Shown: piece by piece, positions 45,669 to 53,544 of the stretch | Position numbering within the stretch: position 1 is the stretch's first letter | Layout of the letters: every line of letters begins with the position of its first letter | NCBI GenBank assembly: GCA_046351235.1 | Contig: JAXLYV010000012.1 | Location: 104,257 to 168,256 of the forward strand | From: JBBSAT01 sp046351235 | GTDB lineage: Bacteria; Myxococcota_A; Polyangia; Polyangiales; Sandaracinaceae | Reading direction: 5' to 3' | Length of the DNA: 64,000 nucleotides | Position numbers and translations under genes: made by a program | Notes under the pieces: model-generated | What the model saw: only the letters and a program-made list of their open reading frames with translations | What the model was told of the DNA's origin: nothing | Databases searched by the model: none

Positions 45669-46039
45669 CGCACCCAGCGCCGAGAGGCGTTGAGCACGTC
45701 GAGCGCGTGATCGAGATCGCGCGCCGTCGGCACGTCGTCGAGTGTCATGCCCATGTCGACCACCGTCTCCGCGACGGCGGGCCGCAGGCCACACACCACC
45801 GTCCGGACGCCCATCAAGCGGGCCCCGACCGCGAGATCGCGGACGCAGCGGGTGAGGTACGTGTCCATCATCTCGCTGCGCGCGAGATCGATCGCGAGCC
45901 CGCGCACCTCGCGCGCAACGAGCGCCTCGCCGACCCTCTCGCGCAGCTCGCGAACGCCAGCGTCGGTGGGCTCGGGCGAGACCTGCACGACGAGGACGCC
46001 GCGCACCATCATCACCGTCGCAGCCGAGAGCTCGCTCAT
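45665..46039 (-). CDS. rsbS: RsbS-like STAS scaffold protein
   Basis: 124 aa, a single STAS domain. LAIDLARSEMMDTYLTRCVRD places Thr where Bacillus RsbS has its phosphorylated Ser59 (D-S-F), as I recall that sequence, so phosphorylation remains possible. RLMGVRTVVCGLRPAVAETV is the second conserved STAS strand-helix. It should form the core of the stressosome with the RsbR-like protein. It is the first gene of the operon; the 221-bp region upstream (46040-46260) is relatively AT-rich and presumably holds the promoter. Confidence 0.87.
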   Translation of the reverse strand: MSELSAATVMMVRGVLVVQVSPEPTDAGVRELRERVGEALVAREVRGLAIDLARSEMMDTYLTRCVRDLAVGARLMGVRTVVCGLRPAVAETVVDMGMTLDDVPTARDLDHALDVLNASRRWVR

Positions 46040-46260
46040 CGGATGTTCGCCAGGGTGTGGGTGCGCGAGAGCCGAGCCGACGAGTCGATGGAGTGGACGT
46101 TCATACGGTAAGGATTGAGCAACAGCGTAGCACGCATCGGGTGGTGTGGCGACAAGGCCGGTGGCGAAGCGTCAATAGCCCGTCGTTCGCCCTATTGGGG
46201 GGCGATGCCGCATGAGACACCTCGAGACGTCGCCCACGGCGGTGCCGCTGGCGTCCGACG

Positions 46261-46848
46261 TCAGGGGGTCGTGCCGGCGGTCGTCACGATGCGCACGTGC
46301 GTGGTCGCATCGATCCCCGGGCCCTGCACGTGCGCGCCGATGCGGAGCGACTGTCCTGGCGTCTCGACCCAACCGATCTGGTCGTAGAGCTGCCCGCTGA
46401 CGAAGAGCGAGCCGATGCGCGTGAACGGATAGGTGACCGGTCCGACGGTCGTGAAGCCCTCGAGCGGCACCGGGCCGGGGAACGACTCGTTCGTGAGCGT
46501 GATCGTCAGCATCGGATCGGTGCCCGAGATGGCCGCACCGTCGATCGCGACGTTCGGCGTGACCATCACACCGCCCTGCGGGCCGTGGACGATCAGCACC
46601 GTGCTCCCGTCGTGCCAGGGCGTGAAGATCGCGCCACCGACCTCGCCGATCTGGACGAGCCCGTCTTGCGCGGCGTCCGTCGGCGCCATGGACGCGTCAC
46701 GCGCCGGGGAGGTCGTCGCCGTCCCGCACGCGACGAGAACGACGAGCGCGAGCGCGAGCATCTGGGCCGAAGCGTGCCGCAGCGCTCGCCGCGCTGCCTT
46801 CGGCGACCTCTTCGTCCCCCCTCCCGAGCCCCGTTCTGCGCCATGCAT
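46261..46848 (-). CDS. Lipoprotein of unknown function
   Basis: 195 aa from ATG 46848; an internal ATG at 46761 (MLALALVVLVAC) would put the lipobox directly at the N-terminus and may be the real start. The mature part after Cys41 has an Asp/Ala tether and then a strand-rich domain (STVLIVHGPQGGVMVTPNVA, DPMLTITLTNESFPG, HVRIVTTAGTTP), possibly immunoglobulin-like. No enzyme motif. It is divergent from lipA. Confidence 0.6.
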   Translation of the reverse strand: MHGAERGSGGGTKRSPKAARRALRHASAQMLALALVVLVACGTATTSPARDASMAPTDAAQDGLVQIGEVGGAIFTPWHDGSTVLIVHGPQGGVMVTPNVAIDGAAISGTDPMLTITLTNESFPGPVPLEGFTTVGPVTYPFTRIGSLFVSGQLYDQIGWVETPGQSLRIGAHVQGPGIDATTHVRIVTTAGTTP

Positions 46849-46944
46849 GCGCGTTCTCCTCGTCGTCCCGCGAGGGACTGCACTCGGCGCGCCACCGAGG
46901 GATGACTTTACGTGGGCAGCCGGCGGCCGTATGCCTCCGTCGCC

Positions 46945-47943
46945 ATGAGCGAGGGCTCCCCCCCGAAGACGAAGAAGCCCGACTGGCTGCGCGTGCGCCT
47001 GCCGGGCGGTGAGCGCTACGAGACGCTCAAGGCGACGATGCGCTCGCTCGACCTCCACACGGTCTGCGAGGAGGCGCGCTGTCCGAACGCCGGCGAGTGC
47101 TGGGGCGAGGGCACGCTCACGATCATGATCCTCGGCGACACGTGCACGCGTGGCTGTCGCTTCTGCGCCGTGACGACCGGCGATCCGCGCGGCGTGACCG
47201 ATCCGCGCGAGCCCGAGAACACCGCGCGTGCGCTCGCGTCGCTCGACCTCGCCTACGTGGTGCTCACGATGGTGGACCGCGACGACCTCGCCGACGGCGG
47301 CGCGGCGCACGTGGCGCGCACGGTCGAGCGCATCAAGGCCTACGCGCCGAAGCTGCTCGTGGAGACGCTGGTCGGCGACTTCGCGGGCGTGCGCGCCGAC
47401 GTGGCGACGGTGGTGAGCGAGGGCCGACCCGACGTGTTCGCGCACAACGTCGAGGTCGTGCCGAGCCTGCAGCGCAAGATGCGCGACGCGCGCTGCTCGT
47501 GGGATCGCTCGGTGGACGTGCTGCGCTGGGCCAAGCAGGAAGGCGCGGGCGTGACGAAGAGCTCGCTCATGGTCGGCTGCGGCGAGAGCGCCGAGGACGT
47601 GCGCGAGGCGATGGAGAAGCTGCGCGCGGCGGACGTGGACGTGCTCACGATCGGGCAGTACCTGCGCCCGACGCCGAAGCACGCCGAGGTCGTGCGCTAC
47701 GTGACGCCCGACGAGTTCGAGCAGTACCGCGCCGAGGGCATGGCGCTCGGCTTCCGGTACGTGGCGAGCGGGCCGCTCGTGCGCTCGAGCTATCGCGCCG
47801 CCGAGGCGTTCCTCACGGGCATCCTCGGCGGCGATCCGACGAAGGCGGGCGCGCACGGCGGCGAGGCGTACGGCGATCGCTACGGCAAGCGCGATGCGCA
47901 GGCGACGGGCCCGACCAAAGTGCACCTTCCGATCGCGCGCTGA
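46945..47943 (+). CDS. lipA: Lipoyl synthase
   Basis: 332 aa. The two iron-sulfur motifs are clear: auxiliary cluster CEEARCPNAGEC, and radical-SAM cluster CTRGCRFC. The C-terminal SGPLVRSSYRA contains the conserved RSSY serine that ligates the auxiliary cluster. TMVDRDDLADGG and HNVEVVPSLQ are also family blocks. It inserts two sulfurs into octanoyl-lipoyl domains of 2-oxoacid dehydrogenases and the glycine cleavage H protein. The ATG at 46945 is preferred; an in-frame ATG 33 bases earlier lacks support. lipB is not in the window. Confidence 0.95.
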   Translation: MSEGSPPKTKKPDWLRVRLPGGERYETLKATMRSLDLHTVCEEARCPNAGECWGEGTLTIMILGDTCTRGCRFCAVTTGDPRGVTDPREPENTARALASLDLAYVVLTMVDRDDLADGGAAHVARTVERIKAYAPKLLVETLVGDFAGVRADVATVVSEGRPDVFAHNVEVVPSLQRKMRDARCSWDRSVDVLRWAKQEGAGVTKSSLMVGCGESAEDVREAMEKLRAADVDVLTIGQYLRPTPKHAEVVRYVTPDEFEQYRAEGMALGFRYVASGPLVRSSYRAAEAFLTGILGGDPTKAGAHGGEAYGDRYGKRDAQATGPTKVHLPIAR

Positions 47944-47951
47944 GCAGAGCG

Positions 47952-48764
47952 ATGGGCGTGCGCGTCAAACAGCCGAGCGCGAGCGAGGACCGGCCGAAGA
48001 TCGTGTCGACGTCGATCGTGGGCGTCGTCGCGCTCGGCGTGGGGCTCTGGCTGGCGCACGGCGCGATGGGACACCCGGCGCCCGAGGCCGCGCACGCCGA
48101 CGAGGCCGACACGGCGTTCGCGCCGCCGGCGAGCGAGGGCGAAGCGCCGACGACGGTGGAAGAAGAAGAGGAAGAAGCGTCTCCGGCGAGCCCCGAGGCC
48201 GAGGCGCCGAGCGAGCCCGCCGAGCCCGCGGGGGAGCCCGTCGCCGCGCTCGACCACGAAGCTCCACACTACGTGGAGCCGCAGCCCGTCGCTCTCACGC
48301 CCACGCCGACCGCGCCGGCGCCCACCGCGACGGCCACGCCGGCGCCCACCGCGACGGCCACGCCTTCCACTCTGCGCACCCCGCCTCCCCGAGGCACCGG
48401 CGTGGCGACGCACGTGCGTCGCGGTCGCGTCGCCTACCTCCGCTGCGACGGCGCACCGCAGACCTCCGGTCCCTTCCCTTGCCCGCGCGACGCCGCGCTC
48501 GAGGCCAGCGTGTGGTCCGCCGTCGATCAGTCCACCGCGTGCACGCCGCCGCTGCCGCCCGGCAACGTCGATCTCGTGATCGAGTGGGAACGCGAGAGCG
48601 GCGCCTCGGCCCCGACGATCGCCACGCGCGACACGTTCCCCGACGACGCGCTCCGCTCGGATGCGGCCGGTGTGATCGCGTGCCTCACTCCCGCGCTGTC
48701 CACGCTGACGACGACGATCCCCGGCGACCGCATCCGCGTCGGCTTCCGCTTCGAGCTCGAGTAG
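47952..48764 (+). CDS. Single-span membrane protein with Pro/Glu/Ala-rich linker
   Basis: 270 aa, starting eight bases after lipA. A transmembrane segment lies at about 18-38 (VSTSIVGVVALGVGLWLAHG). It is followed by an acidic run (EEEEEEASPASPEAEAPSEP) and a TPTPTAPAPTATAT-type repeat (about 110-140). A folded C-terminal domain (about 155-270) has two or three cysteines and ends in a strand GDRIRVGFRFELE. The shape resembles TonB-like or envelope-spanning proteins, with the linker crossing the periplasm, but no known domain is recognised. Confidence 0.65.
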   Translation: MGVRVKQPSASEDRPKIVSTSIVGVVALGVGLWLAHGAMGHPAPEAAHADEADTAFAPPASEGEAPTTVEEEEEEASPASPEAEAPSEPAEPAGEPVAALDHEAPHYVEPQPVALTPTPTAPAPTATATPAPTATATPSTLRTPPPRGTGVATHVRRGRVAYLRCDGAPQTSGPFPCPRDAALEASVWSAVDQSTACTPPLPPGNVDLVIEWERESGASAPTIATRDTFPDDALRSDAAGVIACLTPALSTLTTTIPGDRIRVGFRFELE

Positions 48765-48827
48765 CGCGTCCCAGCGTCGCGAAAGGGACCGCAAGAGAGC
48801 CACGCGATCGAGGGTCGCGACCGCCGC

Positions 48828-49412
48828 TCAGAACAGCGAGCCCGAGCGTGGCTCGGCGTGCTTGCTGTGGCAGCGACGGCAGCGCGGCTCGTAGGCGTCG
48901 GAGGCGCCGACGAGCACACGGTCCTCGGTGGCCACCATCCGCTGGGAGCGACCGGCCGGCGCGCCACAGCGGCTGCAGATGGCGAGCGACTTCGTCACGT
49001 ACTCGGCGAGGGCGAGCAGCTGCGGCATCGGATCGAAGGGACGCGCCGCGTAGTCCTGGTCGAGCCCGGCCACGACCACGCGCACGCCGGAGTCGGCGAG
49101 GCGCTCGATCACGGTCACGATCTCGGGGTCGAAGAACTGCACCTCGTCGATCCCCACGACCCGTGTCTCGGGGGCCACCAGCCGCGCCACGTCGGCGGCC
49201 GAGGCCACGGGCGTGGCCTCGATCGAGTGCTCCGAGTGCGAGACGATCCTCGTCTCGTGATACCGGTCGTCGATCTTCGGCTTGAAGATCTGCAAGGGCT
49301 GGCGGGCGATGGCGGCCCGCTTGAGCCGCCGGATGAGCTCCTCGCTCTTCCCGGAGAACATGGGCCCGCAGATCACCTCCACCCACCCGATCTCGGCGTG
49401 CATCACGTGCAT
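48828..49412 (-). CDS. tdk: Thymidine kinase (type II)
   Basis: 194 aa. P-loop ICGPMFSGKSEELIRR, DDRYHETRIVSH, VGIDEVQFFDPEIV (Walker B/Glu base) and VVVAGLDQDYAARPFDPMPQ are the type II thymidine kinase blocks. The zinc-binding cysteines are in CSRCGAPA and CRRCHSKH at the C-terminus. It phosphorylates thymidine for salvage into dTMP. An internal ATG at 49403 is an alternative start. It converges with the plus-strand gene ending at 48764. Confidence 0.95.
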   Translation of the reverse strand: MHVMHAEIGWVEVICGPMFSGKSEELIRRLKRAAIARQPLQIFKPKIDDRYHETRIVSHSEHSIEATPVASAADVARLVAPETRVVGIDEVQFFDPEIVTVIERLADSGVRVVVAGLDQDYAARPFDPMPQLLALAEYVTKSLAICSRCGAPAGRSQRMVATEDRVLVGASDAYEPRCRRCHSKHAEPRSGSLF

Positions 49413-49517
49413 GCGGCCGCGACCCTACACGGATCCCGCGTTGCCGGCACAGCGGATCGACCTATCGGCAGAAGACCCCGCTTTTGCCGGGGAGATGAGT
49501 CGTGCTACTTTGACTTC

Positions 49518-49769
49518 GTGGACGTCGTCCTGCGGAAGATGGGGCGCAAGGCTGGCCGCGCGGTGGTCGGTCGTCTCCTCCGTCCGCCGCGCAAAGGCGC
49601 CGTGCTCGTCATCGAGTTCCCCGACGGTCTGCACGAGTACGTGACGACGCCGGTCAAGCGCGTGATGCGGATCTGCGGTCGCGAGATCTACTACATCCAG
49701 ACCGCGAACAGCCGCTACCGCCTCGAGATCCGATCGGGCGAGCCCACGGCGCTCGAGATCGCGCGCTGA
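49518..49769 (+). CDS. Small basic protein ending in repeat family 1
   Basis: 83 aa from GTG 49518, or 76 aa from ATG 49539. The N-terminus is basic and helical (LRKMGRKAGRAVVGRLLRPP), followed by strands (AVLVIEFPDGLHEYV, CGREIYYIQTANSRYRLEIR). It could be a small nucleic-acid- or membrane-associated protein; no family is recognised. Codon use matches its neighbours, supporting a real gene. Its stop codon is the first three bases of the hairpin in repeat family 1. Confidence 0.55.
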   Translation: MDVVLRKMGRKAGRAVVGRLLRPPRKGAVLVIEFPDGLHEYVTTPVKRVMRICGREIYYIQTANSRYRLEIRSGEPTALEIAR

Positions 49770-49881
49770 GAGGGTGACAGGTTTCCTGTCGCCCTCTCGC
49801 GCGGAGCGATACGAGGGGGGAGGCTCCATCGGGATTCACTCCCGATGGAGGGGGCTGCGTATCGGCCCCGAGGACTGAGCG
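49767..49881 (+). repeat. Repeat family 1, copy 2 (intact, stop-codon anchored)
   Basis: A 115-nt element nearly identical to the rejoined copy 1. Hairpin 1 (49767-49799) has a 15-bp stem including the TGA stop and a TTT loop. Hairpin 2 (49824-49850) has 11-bp arms CTCCATCGGGA/TCCCGATGGAG and loop TTCAC. An outer dyad CGATACG (49807-49813)/CGTATCG (49858-49864) encloses hairpin 2. A GGGGC/GCCCC dyad (49851-49855, 49865-49869) competes with the outer dyad, so two folds are possible. It may act as a terminator or 3'-UTR stabiliser. Confidence 0.9.
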
Positions 49882-50027
49882 TTCGCGGATCGCGTGCGGG
49901 TCGCCTCGACCGGCGAGGCGAGACGCCTCCGCCGTGCGATCGCTCAACGCACCGCGCGCGCGACCTCTATCCAAGCGCACGTGGTTCGGCGTTCAATGCC
50001 TGCTTCGTTCTTCGCTCGGAGGCCGTC

Positions 50028-51464
50028 ATGAGTCGATCGATCGCCGTGCTCTCGATCGCCTGCGCCGTCGCGTGGGCGGGCTGCACCGGGACCTCGAGCC
50101 GTCCGCGCCACGACGCGGGCACCACCGTGATGCCGGGCGACGACGCCGCGACGGTGACTCCGGGGCAGGACGCAGGCACGACCGTGCTCGTCGACGTGGG
50201 CCCCGTGCCCGACGGCGGCCCGGCCGATCACGACTCGGACGGCATCCCCGACGACGCCGAGGCGAGCTACGGCACCGATCCGAACAACCCGGACACCGAC
50301 GGCGATGGAGTGACCGACGGCGTCGAGGTGCTCGCTCACAAGAGCCCGACCGATCCGAACGACACGATCCCGCCGACCGACTTCTACGTCGTGCTGCCCT
50401 ACCAGGATCCGGCGCAGCACCGGAACCTCGACTTCACGGCGCGTCTCGGTCGCGGCGACGTCTACTTCCTCATCGACACGACGGGCTCGATGGCGGCCGC
50501 GCTCAACAGCGTGAAGAACTCGCTCCGCGACACGATCGTCCCCGCGCTCCAAGGCGCGATCGCCGACGTCGTCATGGGCGTCGGCGACTATCGCGACTAC
50601 GACGACGGCGCCAACGACATGCTCTATGGCGGCCCGGGCGACTACACGTTCCGCAATCGTCAGTCGATGACGAGCGACGTGATGGCGGTGCAGAGCGCGC
50701 TCAACACGCTGCGCATCGGTGGCGGCGACGACGGCCCGGAGTCGGCGAGCGAGGCGCTCTATCTCGCTTCGGCGGGCACGTGCGCGGACGGCTCCGGCTC
50801 GGGCGCGGCGTGCTTCCGCCCGAGCAGCCACCCCATCATCGTGCTCGTGACGGACGCGCCGTTCCACAACGGCCCCGACACCGCCAACGACTATCCGGGC
50901 AGCTTCGGGCTCCACACCTGGAGCCAGACCCTCTCGGCGCTGAACTCGACGAACGTGAAGGTCGTCGGCGCCGCGGTCGGCACCGGCATCGGGCCGCTCG
51001 CCTTCTTCGAGAGCGAGGACGACGAGCGCTCGTTGGCGATGGGCACGGGCTCGCGCACGGCAGCCGGCGATCTGCCCGTCTACCGCGCGATGGGCGGTCG
51101 CGTGAACGAGACGGTGGTCAACGGCGTCGTCGATCTCGTCGGCGCCGAGGTGCAGGACGTGTCGGCCCGCAGCCTCGACGACACCTCCGACGCCGTCGAT
51201 GCGACGCAGTTCATCAAGGCGATCACGCCGCTGAGCGCCTCTCGGCCCATCGCGGGGCAGGACGCGACGACGTTCTACGGCGTGCCCGGCGGCGCGACGG
51301 TCACGTTCGACGTGACGTTCCAGAACGATTTCCTGCCGCAGACGGGCCACGTGCAGCTCTTCCAGGCCTACATCGAGGTCTTCGACGTCGCGTCCTCCGC
51401 CGCGCTCGACCGCCGCAACGTGTACATCGTGGTCCCGGCGCTCGGCGGCTCGATCCTCATCTGA
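50028..51464 (+). CDS. VWA lipoprotein with thrombospondin type 3-like calcium motifs
   Basis: 478 aa; ATG preceded by GGAGG. Lipobox AWAGC near residue 19, then an Asp/Gly-rich tether. Residues about 65-105 are two TSP3-like loops (DHDSDGIPDDAEASYGTDPN, DTDGDGVTDGVEVL). A VWA domain follows (about 145-390) with VYFLIDTTGSM (MIDAS D-x-T-x-S), GVGDYRDYDDG and IIVLVTDAPFH, then a strand-rich end (GATVTFDVTFQNDFLP). It is probably an exported calcium-dependent binding protein. The Flp pilin-like gene follows after 21 bases. Confidence 0.82.
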   Translation: MSRSIAVLSIACAVAWAGCTGTSSRPRHDAGTTVMPGDDAATVTPGQDAGTTVLVDVGPVPDGGPADHDSDGIPDDAEASYGTDPNNPDTDGDGVTDGVEVLAHKSPTDPNDTIPPTDFYVVLPYQDPAQHRNLDFTARLGRGDVYFLIDTTGSMAAALNSVKNSLRDTIVPALQGAIADVVMGVGDYRDYDDGANDMLYGGPGDYTFRNRQSMTSDVMAVQSALNTLRIGGGDDGPESASEALYLASAGTCADGSGSGAACFRPSSHPIIVLVTDAPFHNGPDTANDYPGSFGLHTWSQTLSALNSTNVKVVGAAVGTGIGPLAFFESEDDERSLAMGTGSRTAAGDLPVYRAMGGRVNETVVNGVVDLVGAEVQDVSARSLDDTSDAVDATQFIKAITPLSASRPIAGQDATTFYGVPGGATVTFDVTFQNDFLPQTGHVQLFQAYIEVFDVASSAALDRRNVYIVVPALGGSILI

Positions 51465-51485
51465 GCTTCGTGATAGGCTAGGGCC

Positions 51486-51695
51486 ATGAAGACCCGCCGC
51501 AGCTTCCGCGACTCGCTCGGGCGCGCCTACGGCGCTCGCCGGCTCCACGATCTGCTCGCCGACACGCGCGGCGTCACGATGACGGAGTACCTCATCATCC
51601 TCTGCCTCGTGGCCATCGTGGGCATCGCGGCGTGGACGAAGTTCGGCAACACGCTGAAGACCCGCATCGGCGGGCCCGCGTCGGCGCGTCGCTGA
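51486..51695 (+). CDS. Flp/Fap-type type IVb pilin
   Basis: 69 aa. A long 29-residue leader ends in TRG, followed by VTMTEY (Glu at +5 after the cleavage Gly, then Tyr) and a hydrophobic helix LIILCLVAIVGIAAWTKFG, the Flp prepilin pattern. It should be processed by a TadV-type peptidase and assembled by a Tad secretion system. No tad genes are in the window. The leader is basic and longer than usual (most are 15-25 residues). Confidence 0.8.
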   Translation: MKTRRSFRDSLGRAYGARRLHDLLADTRGVTMTEYLIILCLVAIVGIAAWTKFGNTLKTRIGGPASARR

Positions 51696-51784
51696 AACGC
51701 TCCGTGATCGATCCGGCGTCCTGAAGGGACGGGCCCCGCCATGCCCATGGCGCGCGGCGCGCGTTCCGGGCAGGCTCGCGCGCC

Positions 51785-53350
51785 ATGGACGATCGAACGG
51801 TCCGGCTCGGCGAGCCGTTTTCTCTGGAGGCGCTCGAGGCCGTCGCGCTCGGCACCGCACGCGTGACCTTCCCACCGGCCGCGCGAGCCAAGGTCGACCG
51901 CGCGCGCGCCGCCGTCGACGCGCTCGCCGACGCGGGAGACCGCGCGCCGAACGTGTACGGCGTGAACACCGGGTTCGGCGCGCTCGCCGAGACGCGCATC
52001 GCGGCCGACCGCATCCGCACGCTCCAGCGCAACCTCGTCCGCAGCCACTCGTGCGGCGTCGGGCCGCTCCTCTCGCGCGAGGTCGTACGCGCGATGATGC
52101 TCCTGCGCGCGCAGACGATCGCGATCGGCCACTCGGGCGCGCGCAGCCTGATCGTCGACCGACTCATCGAGATGCTCGACCGCGGCGTGCACCCGTGCGT
52201 GCCCTCGCAGGGCTCGGTCGGCGCCTCGGGCGATCTGGCGCCGCTGGCGCACCTCGCGCTCGTGCTGATCGGCGAGGGCGAGGCCGAGCACGAGGGCACG
52301 ATCAAGCCCGGCGCACGCGCGCTCGCCGACGCGGGCCTGTCGCCGATCGAGCTCGAGGCGAAGGAAGGCCTCGCGCTCATCAACGGCACGCAGCTCATCC
52401 TCGCGATCGGCGCGCTCGCGGTCTTGCGCGGCGAGCGCCTGTGCACGAACGCCGACGTGACGGGCGCGATGTCGCTCGAGGCGCTCAAGGGCAGCTCGCG
52501 GCCCTTCGATCAGCGCATCCACGACGTGCGCCCGCATCCCGGACAGACGGCGACCGCCTCGAACCTTCGCGCGCTGCTCGCCGACAGCGCGATCGCCGAG
52601 TCTCATCGCGACTGCAAGAAGGTGCAGGACCCCTACTCGCTCCGCTGCATGCCGCAGGTGCACGGCGCGACGCGCGACGCGCTCGCGTACGCGCGCACCG
52701 TGCTCGAGCGCGAGATCGTGGCGGCGACCGACAACCCGCTCGTCTTCCCCGACGAGAGCGACGCGTCCGCGCACGCGGACTTCGTGAGCGGCGGCAACTT
52801 CCACGGGCAACCGCTCGCGATCGCGCTCGACACGGCCGGCATCGCGATCGCCGAGCTGGCGAACTGCGCCGAGCGCCGCATCGAGCAGCTCGTGAACCCG
52901 GCGATGTCGAGCGGCTTGCCGCCCTTCCTCGCGCCCGACACGGGGCTCGACTCTGGCTTCATGATGGCGCAGGTGACCGCCGCCGCCCTCGTCTCCGAGA
53001 ACAAGGTGCTGAGCCATCCGGCGAGCGTCGACTCGATCCCCTCGAGCGCCGGCAAGGAAGATCACGTCTCGATGGGAACGTTCTCCGCGCGCAAGTGCGC
53101 GATGATCGCCGACCACGTGCGCACCGTGCTCGCCATCGAGGCGATGGTGGCGGCGCAGGGCCTCGATCACCGCCTGCCGCTCGAAGCCGGCATCGGCGTG
53201 CGGGCCGTGCACCGCGCGCTCCGCGCCGAGGTGAAGACGCTCGAGGGCGATCGCCCGCTCCACGTGGACATCGTGCGCTGCGCCTCGCTCCTCGATCGAG
53301 GCGTGCTCGCCGAGGCGGCGTCGCGCGCGATCGGCCGCGCCCTCGTGTGA
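51785..53350 (+). CDS. hutH: Histidine ammonia-lyase
   Basis: 521 aa. The cofactor-forming triad Ala-Ser-Gly is in GSVGASGDLAPLAHLAL, which cyclises to MIO. Active-site segments include VYGVNTGFGALAE (Tyr), NLVRSHSCGVG (His), INGTQ (Asn) and SSAGKEDHVSMG (Glu). The RSH and KEDHVSM motifs favour histidine over phenylalanine or tyrosine as substrate. It deaminates histidine to urocanate, the first step of histidine breakdown. hutU, hutI and hutG are absent here, so it is an isolated copy, and another aromatic amino acid lyase activity is not excluded. ATG at 51785. Confidence 0.87.
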   Translation: MDDRTVRLGEPFSLEALEAVALGTARVTFPPAARAKVDRARAAVDALADAGDRAPNVYGVNTGFGALAETRIAADRIRTLQRNLVRSHSCGVGPLLSREVVRAMMLLRAQTIAIGHSGARSLIVDRLIEMLDRGVHPCVPSQGSVGASGDLAPLAHLALVLIGEGEAEHEGTIKPGARALADAGLSPIELEAKEGLALINGTQLILAIGALAVLRGERLCTNADVTGAMSLEALKGSSRPFDQRIHDVRPHPGQTATASNLRALLADSAIAESHRDCKKVQDPYSLRCMPQVHGATRDALAYARTVLEREIVAATDNPLVFPDESDASAHADFVSGGNFHGQPLAIALDTAGIAIAELANCAERRIEQLVNPAMSSGLPPFLAPDTGLDSGFMMAQVTAAALVSENKVLSHPASVDSIPSSAGKEDHVSMGTFSARKCAMIADHVRTVLAIEAMVAAQGLDHRLPLEAGIGVRAVHRALRAEVKTLEGDRPLHVDIVRCASLLDRGVLAEAASRAIGRALV

Positions 53351-53375
53351 CGCGCGTGGCGTAGCGACACGCGCG
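53351..53375 (+). terminator. Hairpin directly after the histidine ammonia-lyase stop
   Basis: CGCGCGTG pairs with CACGCGCG around a nine-base loop (8-bp perfect stem), starting one base after the stop codon. There is no T-tract. A likely intrinsic-type or RNA-end hairpin. Confidence 0.5.
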
Positions 53376-53472
53376 CTTCCGCGCGAGCACACCAGCGCGC
53401 CGCGATCGTGCGCCTACGTCCCGTCGACCCGGCGCGAGCACGACGTCTCACTGCGGTCCGAGCCAGCAGACG

Positions 53473-53487
53473 TGGCACCTCGATTGC
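53473..53487 (+). promoter_or_regulatory. Sigma-54 (-24/-12) promoter
   Basis: TGGCAC-CTCGA-TTGC matches the RpoN consensus TGGCAC-N5-TTGC exactly, with the invariant GG and GC separated by ten bases. Transcription should start about 12 bases downstream of the GC, near 53499, leaving about 46 nt of leader with AAGGAG before the ATG at 53545. A sigma-54 activator gene lies 1.6 kb downstream. Confidence 0.7.
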
Positions 53488-53544
53488 GATGCCGTCGAAG
53501 CGGGCCACGCGGCGCTGCCGCGTGCCATCGACAAGGAGCTGGCC

